A DNA stretch of 64,000 nt from Capnocytophaga sp. (GTDB lineage Bacteria > Bacteroidota > Bacteroidia > Flavobacteriales > Flavobacteriaceae). Shown here one piece after another: positions 1 to 7,854 of the stretch. A program made the translations under genes and the position numbers. The notes under the pieces were generated by a model. That model was given only the letters and a program-made list of their open reading frames with translations. It ran no database searches and was not told where the DNA came from. The stretch covers positions 1 through 64,000 of the forward strand of contig NZ_JAUNKD010000015.1 in NCBI RefSeq assembly GCF_030532915.1, read 5' to 3'. Each line of letters opens with the position of its first letter. The stretch's first letter is position 1.

Positions 1-33
1 AGAGGGTCACTGGTTCAAGTCCAGTAGGGGGAG
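1..33 (+). tRNA. tRNA-Asn, 3' part only (5' end outside window)
   Basis: A complete T arm is visible: stem ACTGG/CCAGT around the loop TTCAAGT. It is followed by the acceptor strand AGGGGGA and discriminator G33. CCA is not fully encoded. The missing 5' strand would be TCCCCCT. The G73 discriminator, this acceptor and the preceding anticodon-stem end AGAG fit tRNA-Asn best, but the anticodon itself lies outside the window, so the isotype is inferred. Confidence 0.7.
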
Positions 34-44
34 CAAAGAAAATC

Positions 45-75
45 AAGCACTTACAGAAATGTAGGTGCTTTTTTT
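45..75 (+). terminator. Rho-independent terminator after the tRNA
   Basis: AAGCACTTACA pairs with TGTAGGTGCTT around a GAAA loop, with one G-U pair, and is followed by a run of T. It ends the tRNA transcript. Confidence 0.85.
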
Positions 76-106
76 GTTTTGTCGTGTGAACATTCACATT
101 TTTCAT

Positions 107-145
107 AAAAAAAATTTCTATCAAGTTTATCCAACTTGATAGAAA
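107..145 (-). terminator. Rho-independent terminator for the minus-strand gene at 176-439
   Basis: A perfect 13-bp stem (115-127 with 133-145, loop TATCC) is followed on the minus strand by eight T. It lies about 30 bp past the stop codon at 176. Confidence 0.85.
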
Positions 146-175
146 CTTTCAACTTATGTAAACACATAAAAACAA

Positions 176-439
176 TTAATTTATAATTTTCAACTTATTT
201 CCTTCCAAATAGATTTTATGCCGTAGCGACATTGAATTTTCATAGATAAAATCACTACAATCTAAATCCCTGACAACAAGTTCCTCGCGTAAAGCCTTCA
301 AGTAAGCACCTCGTATACTTACCCAACCATTATTACCCACCTCTCGATTAAATGCCTCAATCAGCTCGTCAATTGTTTGCTGTGAAAATTTGCGTTTGTA
401 ATCTTGATAATGTTCTTTGAGTGTTTTTTCTTTTTCCAT
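176..439 (-). CDS. Hypothetical protein, 87 aa
   Basis: A small, soluble, charged protein with no signal peptide or membrane segment. The N-terminal half looks helical (EKEKTLKEHYQDYKRKF, then IDELIEAFNREV). I do not recognise a family. It is supported as a real gene by a perfect terminator directly downstream and by a good Bacteroidota promoter at 597-627, which leaves a leader of about 150 bases. The function is unknown. Confidence 0.6.
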   Translation of the reverse strand: MEKEKTLKEHYQDYKRKFSQQTIDELIEAFNREVGNNGWVSIRGAYLKALREELVVRDLDCSDFIYENSMSLRHKIYLEGNKLKIIN

Positions 440-482
440 TGTATAATGTATTTAATTGATTACGTTACATTTACAACAGAAG

Positions 483-599
483 TTATGAAGTCATAAAATG
501 AACCTTAATTTTTGGCATATTACCCTCATTCTGAACCACCGTGACTGGTTTAAGCTCGGTTGGCGTTCTGACATTCAGAAACTCCTGATGATTGTGCAA
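483..599 (-). CDS. Doubtful 38-codon open frame, possible gene remnant
   Basis: On the minus strand a frame opens at TTG 599 and runs to TAA at 483-485. Its residues look protein-like (QEFLNVRTPTELKPVTVVQ). It has no upstream ATG, and its TTG coincides with the -7 element of a promoter, so it is more likely a relic or chance frame than an expressed gene. An internal ATG would give only 11 residues. Confidence 0.2.
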   Translation of the reverse strand: MHNHQEFLNVRTPTELKPVTVVQNEGNMPKIKVHFMTS

Positions 600-627
600 A
601 GATAAACAATTCCTGATTTCCACACAA
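597..627 (-). promoter_or_regulatory. Bacteroidota-type promoter for the 176-439 gene
   Basis: Read on the minus strand: TTG (627-625), a 20-bp spacer, then TATCTTTG (604-597). This matches the -33/-7 form of the primary sigma factor of Bacteroidota. It lies just past the rtcB stop codon. Confidence 0.6.
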
Positions 628-666
628 ATTTTCGTGCAGATTTCCTCTAATTTCCAATCTTCGGCA

Positions 667-2058
667 CTACCTATCCATCCTTACGATTCTGGGCTGGAAA
701 GTCCCCAAGATGTCCACCAAATCGGTTTGGGCGTTCATTACTTCGGTGATGTTTTTGTATGCCATTGGAGCTTCTTCGGCGTTGCCTCCGATGAGGGTTA
801 TATTCTTGTCTTTCAGCGCTTTTTTTATGTCACTTTGGGTGAAAAGCGTTTTACAGGCACTCCGCGAATGCTCCCGACCTGCTCCGTGCGATGCCGAACA
901 AAGCGACTCGGCGTTGCCCTTACCACGAACGATAAAACCCTTTTCGGTCATCGAGGCAGGAATGATGCCCAACTCGCCTACATTGGCAGGGGTCGCCCCC
1001 TTGCGATGCACCACCACCTCCTTGCCGTTGTGCGTTTCCTTCCACGCAAAATTATGGTGATTTTCGATACGAGCCTTCAATCTTCCGCCAATGGCACGAA
1101 TGAGGCGGCGGTGAATGTCGTGATGACAGGCCGAAGCGTAATCCCCCGCCAAGTTCATCGCCCTCCAGTACTCCAAACCGAGGTGCGTATCAAGGTCGAG
1201 CCACGCAAAGTGCTGAGCCTCTTTGGGTAAAGGACATTGTTCGGCTGCCACTCGCACATAATATTGAGCGATTTCCGCCCCAAAACCACGCGAACCGCTG
1301 TGCGACAATATTCCCAAATACGAGCCTTTCGGAAGTCCGATTTGCGGGTCGTCTTCCAGCAGTTCCACCTCGCCAAACTCCACGAAATGATTGCCTCCGC
1401 CCGAAGTTCCCATTTGCTTTATAGCTTTGTCTTTCAGTCGTTTAAGAATCGGAATGAGGTCGAAAGTATCGCGGTCAAAAATCTCGTGGTCGGTGTGGGT
1501 TTTATGCACTTCATACATTCCGAATTTGGTGTGTTCCAACAGCATTTTCTCGTATTTGTCCCTCGCTCCGTCCAAATATGAAATAGGTATATCCAAGATA
1601 CTCAAGCACATACGGCAACCAATATCCACGCCCACGCCATACGGAATCACGGCATTTTCCACCGCCAACACGCCTCCGATGGGCAGTCCGTAACCGCTGT
1701 GAGCATCAGGCATCAAGGCACCGCTCACGGCAATGGGCAGTTTCAGGGCGGTGTAGAGTTGGTTTTTGGCATCGTCCGAAATGTTTGTTCCAAATATTTT
1801 GAAATCAACTCGTTGGGAATTGAGTTGGCGTTTTTCGGTTTTTTGAGACGACAGCAATTCTTCGGCGATTTGCCCAAAAGTAAGGTCTTTTTCAAAGGCT
1901 TTCGGATTTGCCAAAATTTCCTTTAAAAGCGACTTTACATACGCCTGATTTTTGTTGTTAAAATTGCGTTTCATCACCTCCAACGCCACATTAACCGACT
2001 GATTGTTAGGGTATCCCAACTTTAATATATCTTTTCCTTTGAGTTTTAAATTTCCCAT
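667..2058 (-). CDS. rtcB: RtcB-type RNA ligase
   Basis: RtcB joins RNA ends bearing 2',3'-cyclic or 3'-phosphate to 5'-OH ends, using GTP and divalent metal, in RNA repair or tRNA ligation. The 463-aa protein shows the metal-binding signature MPDAHSGYGLPIGGV at about residue 115, then GVDIGCRM with the metal-ligand Cys, GTSGGGNHFVEFG, and the C-terminal guanylylation region with HHNFAW, VVHRKGATPA and SASHGAGREHSR. It is longer than the about 408 aa of the E. coli enzyme, as is usual for this branch. No rtcA or rtcR neighbours are present; here it stands alone after a group of secreted unknown proteins. The start is the first ATG and matches family N termini. Confidence 0.93.
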   Translation of the reverse strand: MGNLKLKGKDILKLGYPNNQSVNVALEVMKRNFNNKNQAYVKSLLKEILANPKAFEKDLTFGQIAEELLSSQKTEKRQLNSQRVDFKIFGTNISDDAKNQLYTALKLPIAVSGALMPDAHSGYGLPIGGVLAVENAVIPYGVGVDIGCRMCLSILDIPISYLDGARDKYEKMLLEHTKFGMYEVHKTHTDHEIFDRDTFDLIPILKRLKDKAIKQMGTSGGGNHFVEFGEVELLEDDPQIGLPKGSYLGILSHSGSRGFGAEIAQYYVRVAAEQCPLPKEAQHFAWLDLDTHLGLEYWRAMNLAGDYASACHHDIHRRLIRAIGGRLKARIENHHNFAWKETHNGKEVVVHRKGATPANVGELGIIPASMTEKGFIVRGKGNAESLCSASHGAGREHSRSACKTLFTQSDIKKALKDKNITLIGGNAEEAPMAYKNITEVMNAQTDLVDILGTFQPRIVRMDR

Positions 2059-2126
2059 TTTTTGATTTTAAAATTATAAAATAAATACCTTTTAGTCGTT
2101 TTTGTAATGTATTGAAATACAATGTT

Positions 2127-2687
2127 TTATTGATTAGAAAAAACAAAACGATTTAACTTTTTCAATTCTTCTTTTTCAAAACGACTCACGATGGTATCAT
2201 TTAGTTTTCCGTCCTTGATTTTTTCATTATAAAATAAGGTGTCATTGCTCAAACAGAGCTTATTATGTTTTTTTAAAGAGTTGTGAAAATCTACAAAACT
2301 GATGTATTTATGCTTTTTTTCTTGTGATAAAAAGATGCCCAAAGCACGAGCATTTTGAGTGTGTATATATTTAATAGTCAGATAAATACTATCTGAAATT
2401 TTATAAATATTTTTCTCGTCCCCATTCTTTTTATCATAATAAATTTCTATAAAATCATCAATACATTTTCCGTAAATTACTGTGCTGTCTTCTGTTATAA
2501 AATCTTGATTTATCAAAGGAAGTCCGTTTGTTTTTCTATAATTGTCCGTCAGAACGATTTTCTCTAATAATGCTACTTTTTGAACTTCTTCGATTTGCTT
2601 TTTATTTTCCTTATATTTAAAGTAATAAACACAACCCCAGCCTATTAGAGTTATTAAAAAGATGATTATCAATAGTTTTCTCTTCAT
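2127..2687 (-). CDS. Membrane-anchored hypothetical protein, 186 aa
   Basis: One N-terminal membrane segment (LLIIIFLITLIGWGCVYYF, about residues 4-22) is followed by a short coiled, lysine-rich linker and a soluble domain of about 140 residues that would lie in the periplasm. A Cys inside the segment is not in a convincing lipobox. No known domain was recognised. It sits 31 bp after the next secreted-protein gene, so the two may be co-transcribed. Confidence 0.65.
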   Translation of the reverse strand: MKRKLLIIIFLITLIGWGCVYYFKYKENKKQIEEVQKVALLEKIVLTDNYRKTNGLPLINQDFITEDSTVIYGKCIDDFIEIYYDKKNGDEKNIYKISDSIYLTIKYIHTQNARALGIFLSQEKKHKYISFVDFHNSLKKHNKLCLSNDTLFYNEKIKDGKLNDTIVSRFEKEELKKLNRFVFSNQ

Positions 2688-2717
2688 ATTTTTTGGATTG
2701 GGAATTGTGTTAAAATT

Positions 2718-3419
2718 TTACTTTTTCAACGACTTTTCGATTTTATTGATAACTTCCGCATCGAATACGGAATGCCAATTTTCCATCAAAAGCCCTATAA
2801 TTGCATCGACTTTTTTCTTTATGCCAAGGGGAAGTTGGTAAAATTTTTGGTCGATTTGGGTGTGTCGCCCGTAGTCTAAGGTCGAATTTTGGTGACGAAT
2901 GGCAATTTTTTCTCCGCGATGATAAATGAGTATTTTCAAACGGCTTTCCCCATAATCCTCTATATCAGTGGCTTTGGTTCCATATACGACTATGGGGTCG
3001 GCAAGTCCGTCATTGTCTAAATCCTTCAAATTCAGGTATTTTGTCCAAAACCAAACCGATTCCTCCGTTTCGTTAATGAAATCGGTGATTGTCCATTCTG
3101 TTTTAAACCGCTGATTATCTGACGGATACATATTAAACGCCTTAATGGATTTTTTCAGGCTATTTTCATCGTTTATCTTGCCTTTTGTGAGGTTTTCGGT
3201 CAAAATCAGATAGTGTTTGCCCTTTTTGTCCTCAAAGGAATACACCCTAAAAATGGGGAACTGAACGCCGATTTGTTGCAGCACCTCATCAGGAAAAAGC
3301 TGTTCGACCTCCGTTTTTGTCAAGAGAACGCCTCCAACCTCGTCATTCATCTGTGCCTTCCCAACCGAAGTAACGAAGAGCATAAAAATAATAAAAAATA
3401 TCTTAAAATATTGATTCAT
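2718..3419 (-). CDS. Secreted hypothetical protein, 233 aa, with a calcium-loop-like motif
   Basis: A signal peptide (FKIFFIIFMLFVTSVGKAQ) is followed by a domain containing LKDLDNDGLADPIVVYGTKA, which resembles the DxDxDG loop of EF-hand or FG-GAP-like repeats. Similar flavobacterial proteins are annotated as the M949_RS01915 family, a label linked to surface polysaccharide work; that link is from memory and no enzymatic motif supports it. It is periplasmic or surface exposed by inference. Confidence 0.65.
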   Translation of the reverse strand: MNQYFKIFFIIFMLFVTSVGKAQMNDEVGGVLLTKTEVEQLFPDEVLQQIGVQFPIFRVYSFEDKKGKHYLILTENLTKGKINDENSLKKSIKAFNMYPSDNQRFKTEWTITDFINETEESVWFWTKYLNLKDLDNDGLADPIVVYGTKATDIEDYGESRLKILIYHRGEKIAIRHQNSTLDYGRHTQIDQKFYQLPLGIKKKVDAIIGLLMENWHSVFDAEVINKIEKSLKK

Positions 3420-3475
3420 AGTGTTTTATTTTTTTATTGAAGAAATTAAAAATAACGCCAAAAATACGATATTTT

Positions 3476-3625
3476 CTATTCCAAATCCATAAAATCCTCC
3501 CAGCCGTTTTTGTAATATTTGGGGTTGGGACTAAATTCTCCCGCTCCGATGTCCAAATCGTCCGAGCAAGGAATGCGGTACTGCCCCCAGTTACAGGGCT
3601 TGGTTTTCAGCGTTTTGTGGCTCGT
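3476..3625 (-). pseudogene. In-frame continuation of the 3626-4219 gene beyond an amber stop
   Basis: Immediately past the TAG at 3626-3628 the same frame stays open for 49 codons, to a TAG at 3476-3478, and encodes convincing protein (for example CNWGQYRIPCSDDLDIGAG and YYKNGWEDFMD). This stretch is rich in Trp, Cys, Gly and Asp and looks like a conserved C-terminal part. A single TGG-to-TAG change at the junction (FLGT-W-TSHKT) would explain it. The stretch has no start codon of its own near its beginning. Confidence 0.7.
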
Positions 3626-4219
3626 CTAAGTGCCGAGAAAGGCGTTGTTGAAATACCAATCCGAAAAATAGTCGATATCGTCGTACAAAAATTCGTTTTT
3701 GTCATTGACATACCAGCGGATAACGCCTTCGCCACGAAAAACGCCCGAAGCCTTTAATTTTTCGTCTTCCACAAACTCATAACCAAACACGATGATGCCT
3801 TTGTCTTTCACTTTTCCTTTAAATTCATCATCTACACCAAAGGGATAAAACGAGAAGGAATACGCCTCTTTTACGGTAATAATACCTTGAAAATCAATGT
3901 TATTCTTACCAACTATGGTATTTCCTTTCACTTGATAGCTGTGATTGTTTGCCATTTTCTCAGCGGAATGAAAATTGATTTCTAAGCGTTTTTTGTCGTT
4001 TCCGATAAAGCCTAAATAATTGTTTTTCAGCAATAACGGAGCGATATTTTCCTTGCTGATGTCTGTTTTTGAGGGCAATAGCTCGGCGTAGGTATTCCGC
4101 TGTGAATCAAAGGGTTTTGAAGTGTAGATAATGTTTTGCAAAGTACAATTTTGCTCCTGTGCGTATATCGGCAAAGCGAAAATACAAGCAATTAGTATAA
4201 ATAAATAGTTGATTTTCAT
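3626..4219 (-). CDS. Secreted hypothetical protein, truncated by an in-frame TAG
   Basis: The 197-aa product starts with a signal peptide (NYLFILIACIFALPIYAQ) and has two likely disulfide cysteines and a beta-rich body. Reading ends at TAG 3626-3628, yet the frame continues for another 49 coding-like codons to 3476, so the full protein was probably 247 aa with Trp at position 198. Whether the short form still works is unknown. Its neighbours are other secreted unknown proteins on the same strand. Alternative explanations are a sequencing error or strain polymorphism. Confidence 0.7.
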   Translation of the reverse strand: MKINYLFILIACIFALPIYAQEQNCTLQNIIYTSKPFDSQRNTYAELLPSKTDISKENIAPLLLKNNYLGFIGNDKKRLEINFHSAEKMANNHSYQVKGNTIVGKNNIDFQGIITVKEAYSFSFYPFGVDDEFKGKVKDKGIIVFGYEFVEDEKLKASGVFRGEGVIRWYVNDKNEFLYDDIDYFSDWYFNNAFLGT

Positions 4220-4388
4220 TAGTTTAGTTATTAAAAAAAGAATATTTTTCCTTTAAAAATCAAAGAAATTAGTTTTTGATTGAATAATTCGGTTTTCTAA
4301 TCATAATAATCTGTTTTCAAAACGATTAGCATTACCATAATAGAAAAATAATTCGCTGGTTGAAAAGTTTGATTTTGAAGAAAATAAA

Positions 4389-4411
4389 ATCCGAAATCAT
4401 AGACTTCGGAT
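4389..4411 (-). terminator. Probable terminator in the 4220-4515 intergenic region
   Basis: ATCCGAA and TTCGGAT form a 7-bp stem with a 9-base loop, with T-rich flanks on both strands. It lies about 105 bp beyond the stop of the acyltransferase gene at 4516. Nothing else was recognised in the 296-bp gap, which is very AT rich. Confidence 0.5.
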
Positions 4412-4515
4412 ATATTTTTTGTGCCATTCCTTTCATTTTTTTTAGCGTATTTTTCAGAAATAAATCTTTTACATCACCAAAATTACAATATTTTTTGTAA
4501 ATAATTGAATTTTGT

Positions 4516-5082
4516 TTAATAAATTTTAGGATTCCATTTTTCGGGATAACGCGGCGTGAATTTATTGTAATATGCCTCCAATTCGCTCATAATCTCTTCA
4601 AAAGAACGGTTTTCCAAATCTTGCACGCTGATAATTTTCCCAATATGGATTTTTTTGGTTTTAAAATCGGGTCCCGCCAAAACAAGCGGTACTTTCGCAC
4701 CGAGAGCCATATGATAAAAGCCCAACTTCCATTTTGCTACTCGTGAACGCGTTCCTTCGGGTGTGATTACCAAGCTAAAATCCTCTTTTTCAAATAATTC
4801 CGTCACAAACTGAACGAGATTATTTCGCTGAGAACGATTAATTCCTATTCCACCTAACCACTTGATAATAAAGCCGTACCAAGCCTTTGTGTGTGCATCT
4901 TTAATGATGACCCTCAATGGTTTTTGGAACTTCCAATAAACCATATTCCCCAATAAATATTCAAAATTGCAAGTGTGCGGCGCCACCACTAACACACAGC
5001 GATTCAGGTTATTAACATCGCCTTCCAAAACGATTTTCCAACCTAATAATTTTAGTACAAGCGTTCCTATTATTTTTTTCAT
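4516..5082 (-). CDS. PlsC-like lysophospholipid acyltransferase
   Basis: This 188-aa protein belongs to the 1-acyl-glycerol-3-phosphate acyltransferase superfamily, which transfers fatty acyl chains to phospholipid or related lipid precursors at the inner membrane. The catalytic block reads APHTCNFEYLLG (about residue 34), a variant of the HX4D motif in which the acidic residue is Glu. The second block, GGIGINRSQ, and the third, TPEGTRSRVAKWKLGFYHMA, are typical. It is at the short end of the family range. It is followed by dgkA and a glycosyltransferase, so the three form a lipid-related group on one strand. The exact acceptor cannot be told. Confidence 0.82.
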   Translation of the reverse strand: MKKIIGTLVLKLLGWKIVLEGDVNNLNRCVLVVAPHTCNFEYLLGNMVYWKFQKPLRVIIKDAHTKAWYGFIIKWLGGIGINRSQRNNLVQFVTELFEKEDFSLVITPEGTRSRVAKWKLGFYHMALGAKVPLVLAGPDFKTKKIHIGKIISVQDLENRSFEEIMSELEAYYNKFTPRYPEKWNPKIY

Positions 5083-5107
5083 TGTTTTGTGATTTTTTAG
5101 TTATTAA

Positions 5108-5467
5108 TTAGAAGAAATGAGGATAGTAAAGAATTGATAATACGATTGTTGCAGTGCCTACGGCAAAACCCACGGCTCCTGCCGAAATATCTTTAATGAC
5201 TCCTATTTTTTTATGATATTCAGGATGAATGAAATCACAGATTTTTTCAATGGCAGTATTCAGACTCTCAATGGTTAAAACGCTACCGCAACACAAAATT
5301 TGAATCATCCATTCGGTTTTTGAAATACCAAAATAAAACCCTAAAAAAAAGAGAAACAGCGTAACAAAAACGTGCACGAAAATGGGTGGTTCTTTGCGTA
5401 CTAAATACCAAACACCCACCAATACGTAATATAAACTCCTGATTCTGTTTTTAATAAATGTAATCAT
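5108..5467 (-). CDS. dgkA: Diacylglycerol kinase family protein (DgkA type)
   Basis: A small integral membrane kinase of 119 aa that phosphorylates diacylglycerol or undecaprenol with ATP. Three membrane segments can be seen. The family signature is clear: ESLNTAIEKICDF (about residue 66, with the catalytic Glu) and KDISAGAVGFAVGTA (about 92). It lies 25 bp from the acyltransferase gene and 24 bp from the glycosyltransferase gene, so co-transcription is likely. In Gram-positive relatives this family acts on undecaprenol; the substrate here is not decided by sequence. Confidence 0.9.
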   Translation of the reverse strand: MITFIKNRIRSLYYVLVGVWYLVRKEPPIFVHVFVTLFLFFLGFYFGISKTEWMIQILCCGSVLTIESLNTAIEKICDFIHPEYHKKIGVIKDISAGAVGFAVGTATIVLSILYYPHFF

Positions 5468-5491
5468 CTTGCGAGAAAAAGTAATACAAAT

Positions 5492-6199
5492 TTAAAAAAT
5501 ATTTCGTAATTTCATTGCCATCACCCCCCAAATGGCTTCTTTGATGATGCTTCCGTTCATTTTGGACTTTCCTTTGGTTCTGTCGGTAAAAACAATCGGT
5601 ACTTCGGTGATTTTGAATTTTTTAAGGTGTGCTTTGTACTTCATTTCAATCTGAAAAGCATAACCGATAAATTCAATTTTGTCAAGCTCAATGGCTTCAA
5701 TCACGCAACGGCGGTAACAAATAAAACCCGCTGTGGGGTCGTGAATTTTCATTCCTGTGATGATTTTTACATATAAAGAAGCTCCGTACGAAAGCAAAAT
5801 ACGCGAAAGAGGCCAATTTACCACGTTCACACCCTTAATATATCGCGAACCAATGGCAATATCACTCCCATTTTTGGAACATTCATCGTATAAACGCAAT
5901 AAATCAGCGGGATTATGCGAAAAATCAGCGTCCATTTCAAAAATATACTCGTAATTCCGACTCAAAGCCCACTTAAATCCGTGAATATATGCCGTTCCTA
6001 AGCCTTTTTTCTCGGTTCGGACTTCCAAAAACAGCTTTTCAGGGAATATCTTCTGCAATTCGCACACTTTTGCAGCGGTTTTATCGGGCGAATTATCATC
6101 AACAATCAAAATATGAAACCTTTCCGACTGCTCAAAAACGGCTCTGATAATGGCTTCAATATTTTCGATTTCGTTATATGTGGGAATGATTACAAGCAT
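5492..6199 (-). CDS. Polyprenol monophosphomannose synthase-like glycosyltransferase (GT2, DPM1 type)
   Basis: The 235-aa protein is a GT-A glycosyltransferase. It shows the N-terminal PTYNEIENI, VDDNSPDKTA, KKGLGTAYIHGFKWAL and the metal-binding DADFSHNP, which are the hallmarks of the dolichyl-phosphate mannosyltransferase (DPM1) family. It has no C-terminal membrane extension, so it is the soluble, DPM1-only form. It probably loads mannose or a similar sugar onto a polyprenyl phosphate for protein O-glycosylation or surface glycan synthesis. The substrate is inferred from the family. Confidence 0.88.
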   Translation of the reverse strand: MLVIIPTYNEIENIEAIIRAVFEQSERFHILIVDDNSPDKTAAKVCELQKIFPEKLFLEVRTEKKGLGTAYIHGFKWALSRNYEYIFEMDADFSHNPADLLRLYDECSKNGSDIAIGSRYIKGVNVVNWPLSRILLSYGASLYVKIITGMKIHDPTAGFICYRRCVIEAIELDKIEFIGYAFQIEMKYKAHLKKFKITEVPIVFTDRTKGKSKMNGSIIKEAIWGVMAMKLRNIF

Positions 6200-6223
6200 T
6201 ATTTTTGTATGAAACTTGATGGT

Positions 6224-6266
6224 AACAAAAACTTTGCCACAATTTTTACAAAACGTGGCAAAGTTT
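6224..6266 (-). terminator. Rho-independent terminator after the 6294-7778 gene
   Basis: AAACTTTGCCAC (6229-6240) pairs with GTGGCAAAGTTT (6255-6266) around a 14-base loop and is followed on the minus strand by a T-rich stretch. Confidence 0.75.
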
Positions 6267-6293
6267 CAAGTTATACGTAAAGATATTTCTTCT

Positions 6294-7778
6294 CTATTGG
6301 CACGATTTCATATAGTCTTCTACTATTTGAATCACACTTTCTTTTGATTTTGTGTCATAATCCACAAAATTTAAAGATGTACAGTTTATGTATTTATTGA
6401 ATATTTTCTCTACTTTGTCAGCACTTTTCTTTCCGAAAGTAGCTTCATAACCCAAATATACAGCTTTTTCTTTACCTCTTAGTTTAATGTAATACTCTTC
6501 AGGATATTTAACGTGTGCCAGTACGTAATTTCCATCCTTTTCATAAAGAACTTCAAAAAATTGACTTGAACCGCCTGAAAGAGCATCTAATTGTGAGCCT
6601 CCGTGACCAAATGCACCATCCTCTTCACTCTTAGTTCCTAAAAAACAACGATTTCCGATACAAAATTTCACTCCGTCTTTTGCTTTATGATATTTTATCT
6701 TTTTCTCACCACTTATTTTAATACTAACAGAATTACCATACGAAGTAAGGTTACTCACATTTTTTTCTCTACCAAGCTTTTTATCAATTGATTCAAATTC
6801 GATGGTAATAAATCCTTCAAGTTTTTTACCATTTTTATCTATCAAATAACCTGGCGTTTCATAAATATTTAATGAAGCACTTTTAGCTTGGTCTTCCCGT
6901 TCTTTATTCTCATCCATTACTTTTTGATTGGCGTCAGCAATGTATTTTTTATAAACTTCAGTCATATCGCCAAAAGGATAGCCTGAGGCATACAAACGAT
7001 AAACAATTCTTTTTGCTAAGTCATCCCTGTCAATTCCCATTGAAGTGTATTGTTTGGATGTAGGGGCAAAAATTTCTATTTTTTTCTGATCGTACGTTTT
7101 TACAGAATAATAGTCTGTGGTCATATTATTAAAATTCGAGCTAGCAATAACACCTCCACTTAAATCTTTTACTTTGTAGGTACTCATTGTTAAACTTCCG
7201 GGAGCTTTTCCTGTTTCAGAAGTAAAAGAAATTGTTCCTATTTTCTGGTCTTTTTTCAAGATATTTCCTTTACTATCTATTGTAATTTTGTCAGTAGCAG
7301 CTAATTCGTCTTCTTGTTTGATGACAGCTTTTTCCTTTTCAAAAATAGCATCCCATTTGTCAGAAAACGGTTTGTCTTCATTTTGGAAAAAAGTATCTAC
7401 TGATGCCTTGTCAATTCCATTCACTGTAAGCAGATTTTGTTCCGATTTTAAAACTGCATCAATATTATATTTTTCGTTACTAAAAGTAAAGGTAAGCTTA
7501 CCGGGGAGTTCCAATTCTTTTACAACTCCATTATTTCCAATTAGTTGTAACCATCTTTCTGATGTATAGTTTCCAAGAACTGTCTGTTGGGTTATTATGG
7601 CAGAAAACATCACATTACCTGATAAATCACTGAATTGATATTTTTTGTCTACCTTTTCAACTCGGGCGACAGGTTTTTTATCCAACAACAATTCTCCTTT
7701 TTTTACTTTAATGTCTTGTGCATTAAGGATAATGGTTACCGCAAAAGCGATGAATGTCAACAGATTTCTTTTTTTCAT
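6294..7778 (-). CDS. Secreted hypothetical protein, 494 aa
   Basis: The chosen start at 7778 gives a good signal peptide (MKKRNLLTFIAFAVTIILNAQ); the frame extends 43 codons further upstream but that part is not signal-like. The mature protein is beta-rich and lysine-rich with repeated short strands and no recognised catalytic motif. Four Cys lie in the C-terminal third (CIGNRC, then NCTSL and SCQ at the end). A periplasmic or surface location is inferred. It has its own terminator and follows the alpha-oxoamine synthase gene by 76 bp. I do not recognise the family. Confidence 0.7.
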   Translation of the reverse strand: MKKRNLLTFIAFAVTIILNAQDIKVKKGELLLDKKPVARVEKVDKKYQFSDLSGNVMFSAIITQQTVLGNYTSERWLQLIGNNGVVKELELPGKLTFTFSNEKYNIDAVLKSEQNLLTVNGIDKASVDTFFQNEDKPFSDKWDAIFEKEKAVIKQEDELAATDKITIDSKGNILKKDQKIGTISFTSETGKAPGSLTMSTYKVKDLSGGVIASSNFNNMTTDYYSVKTYDQKKIEIFAPTSKQYTSMGIDRDDLAKRIVYRLYASGYPFGDMTEVYKKYIADANQKVMDENKEREDQAKSASLNIYETPGYLIDKNGKKLEGFITIEFESIDKKLGREKNVSNLTSYGNSVSIKISGEKKIKYHKAKDGVKFCIGNRCFLGTKSEEDGAFGHGGSQLDALSGGSSQFFEVLYEKDGNYVLAHVKYPEEYYIKLRGKEKAVYLGYEATFGKKSADKVEKIFNKYINCTSLNFVDYDTKSKESVIQIVEDYMKSCQ

Positions 7779-7854
7779 TGTAAGATTATTTTTAAAATTA
7801 ATAATTAGGTTATTGAGAAAAATTATTTCCCTCAATAACCTATTTTTACGATTT

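Noticed and set aside
592-1230. Open frame of 212 codons opposite rtcB
   Set aside because: It lies largely opposite a fully conserved RtcB sequence and has no recognisable domain.
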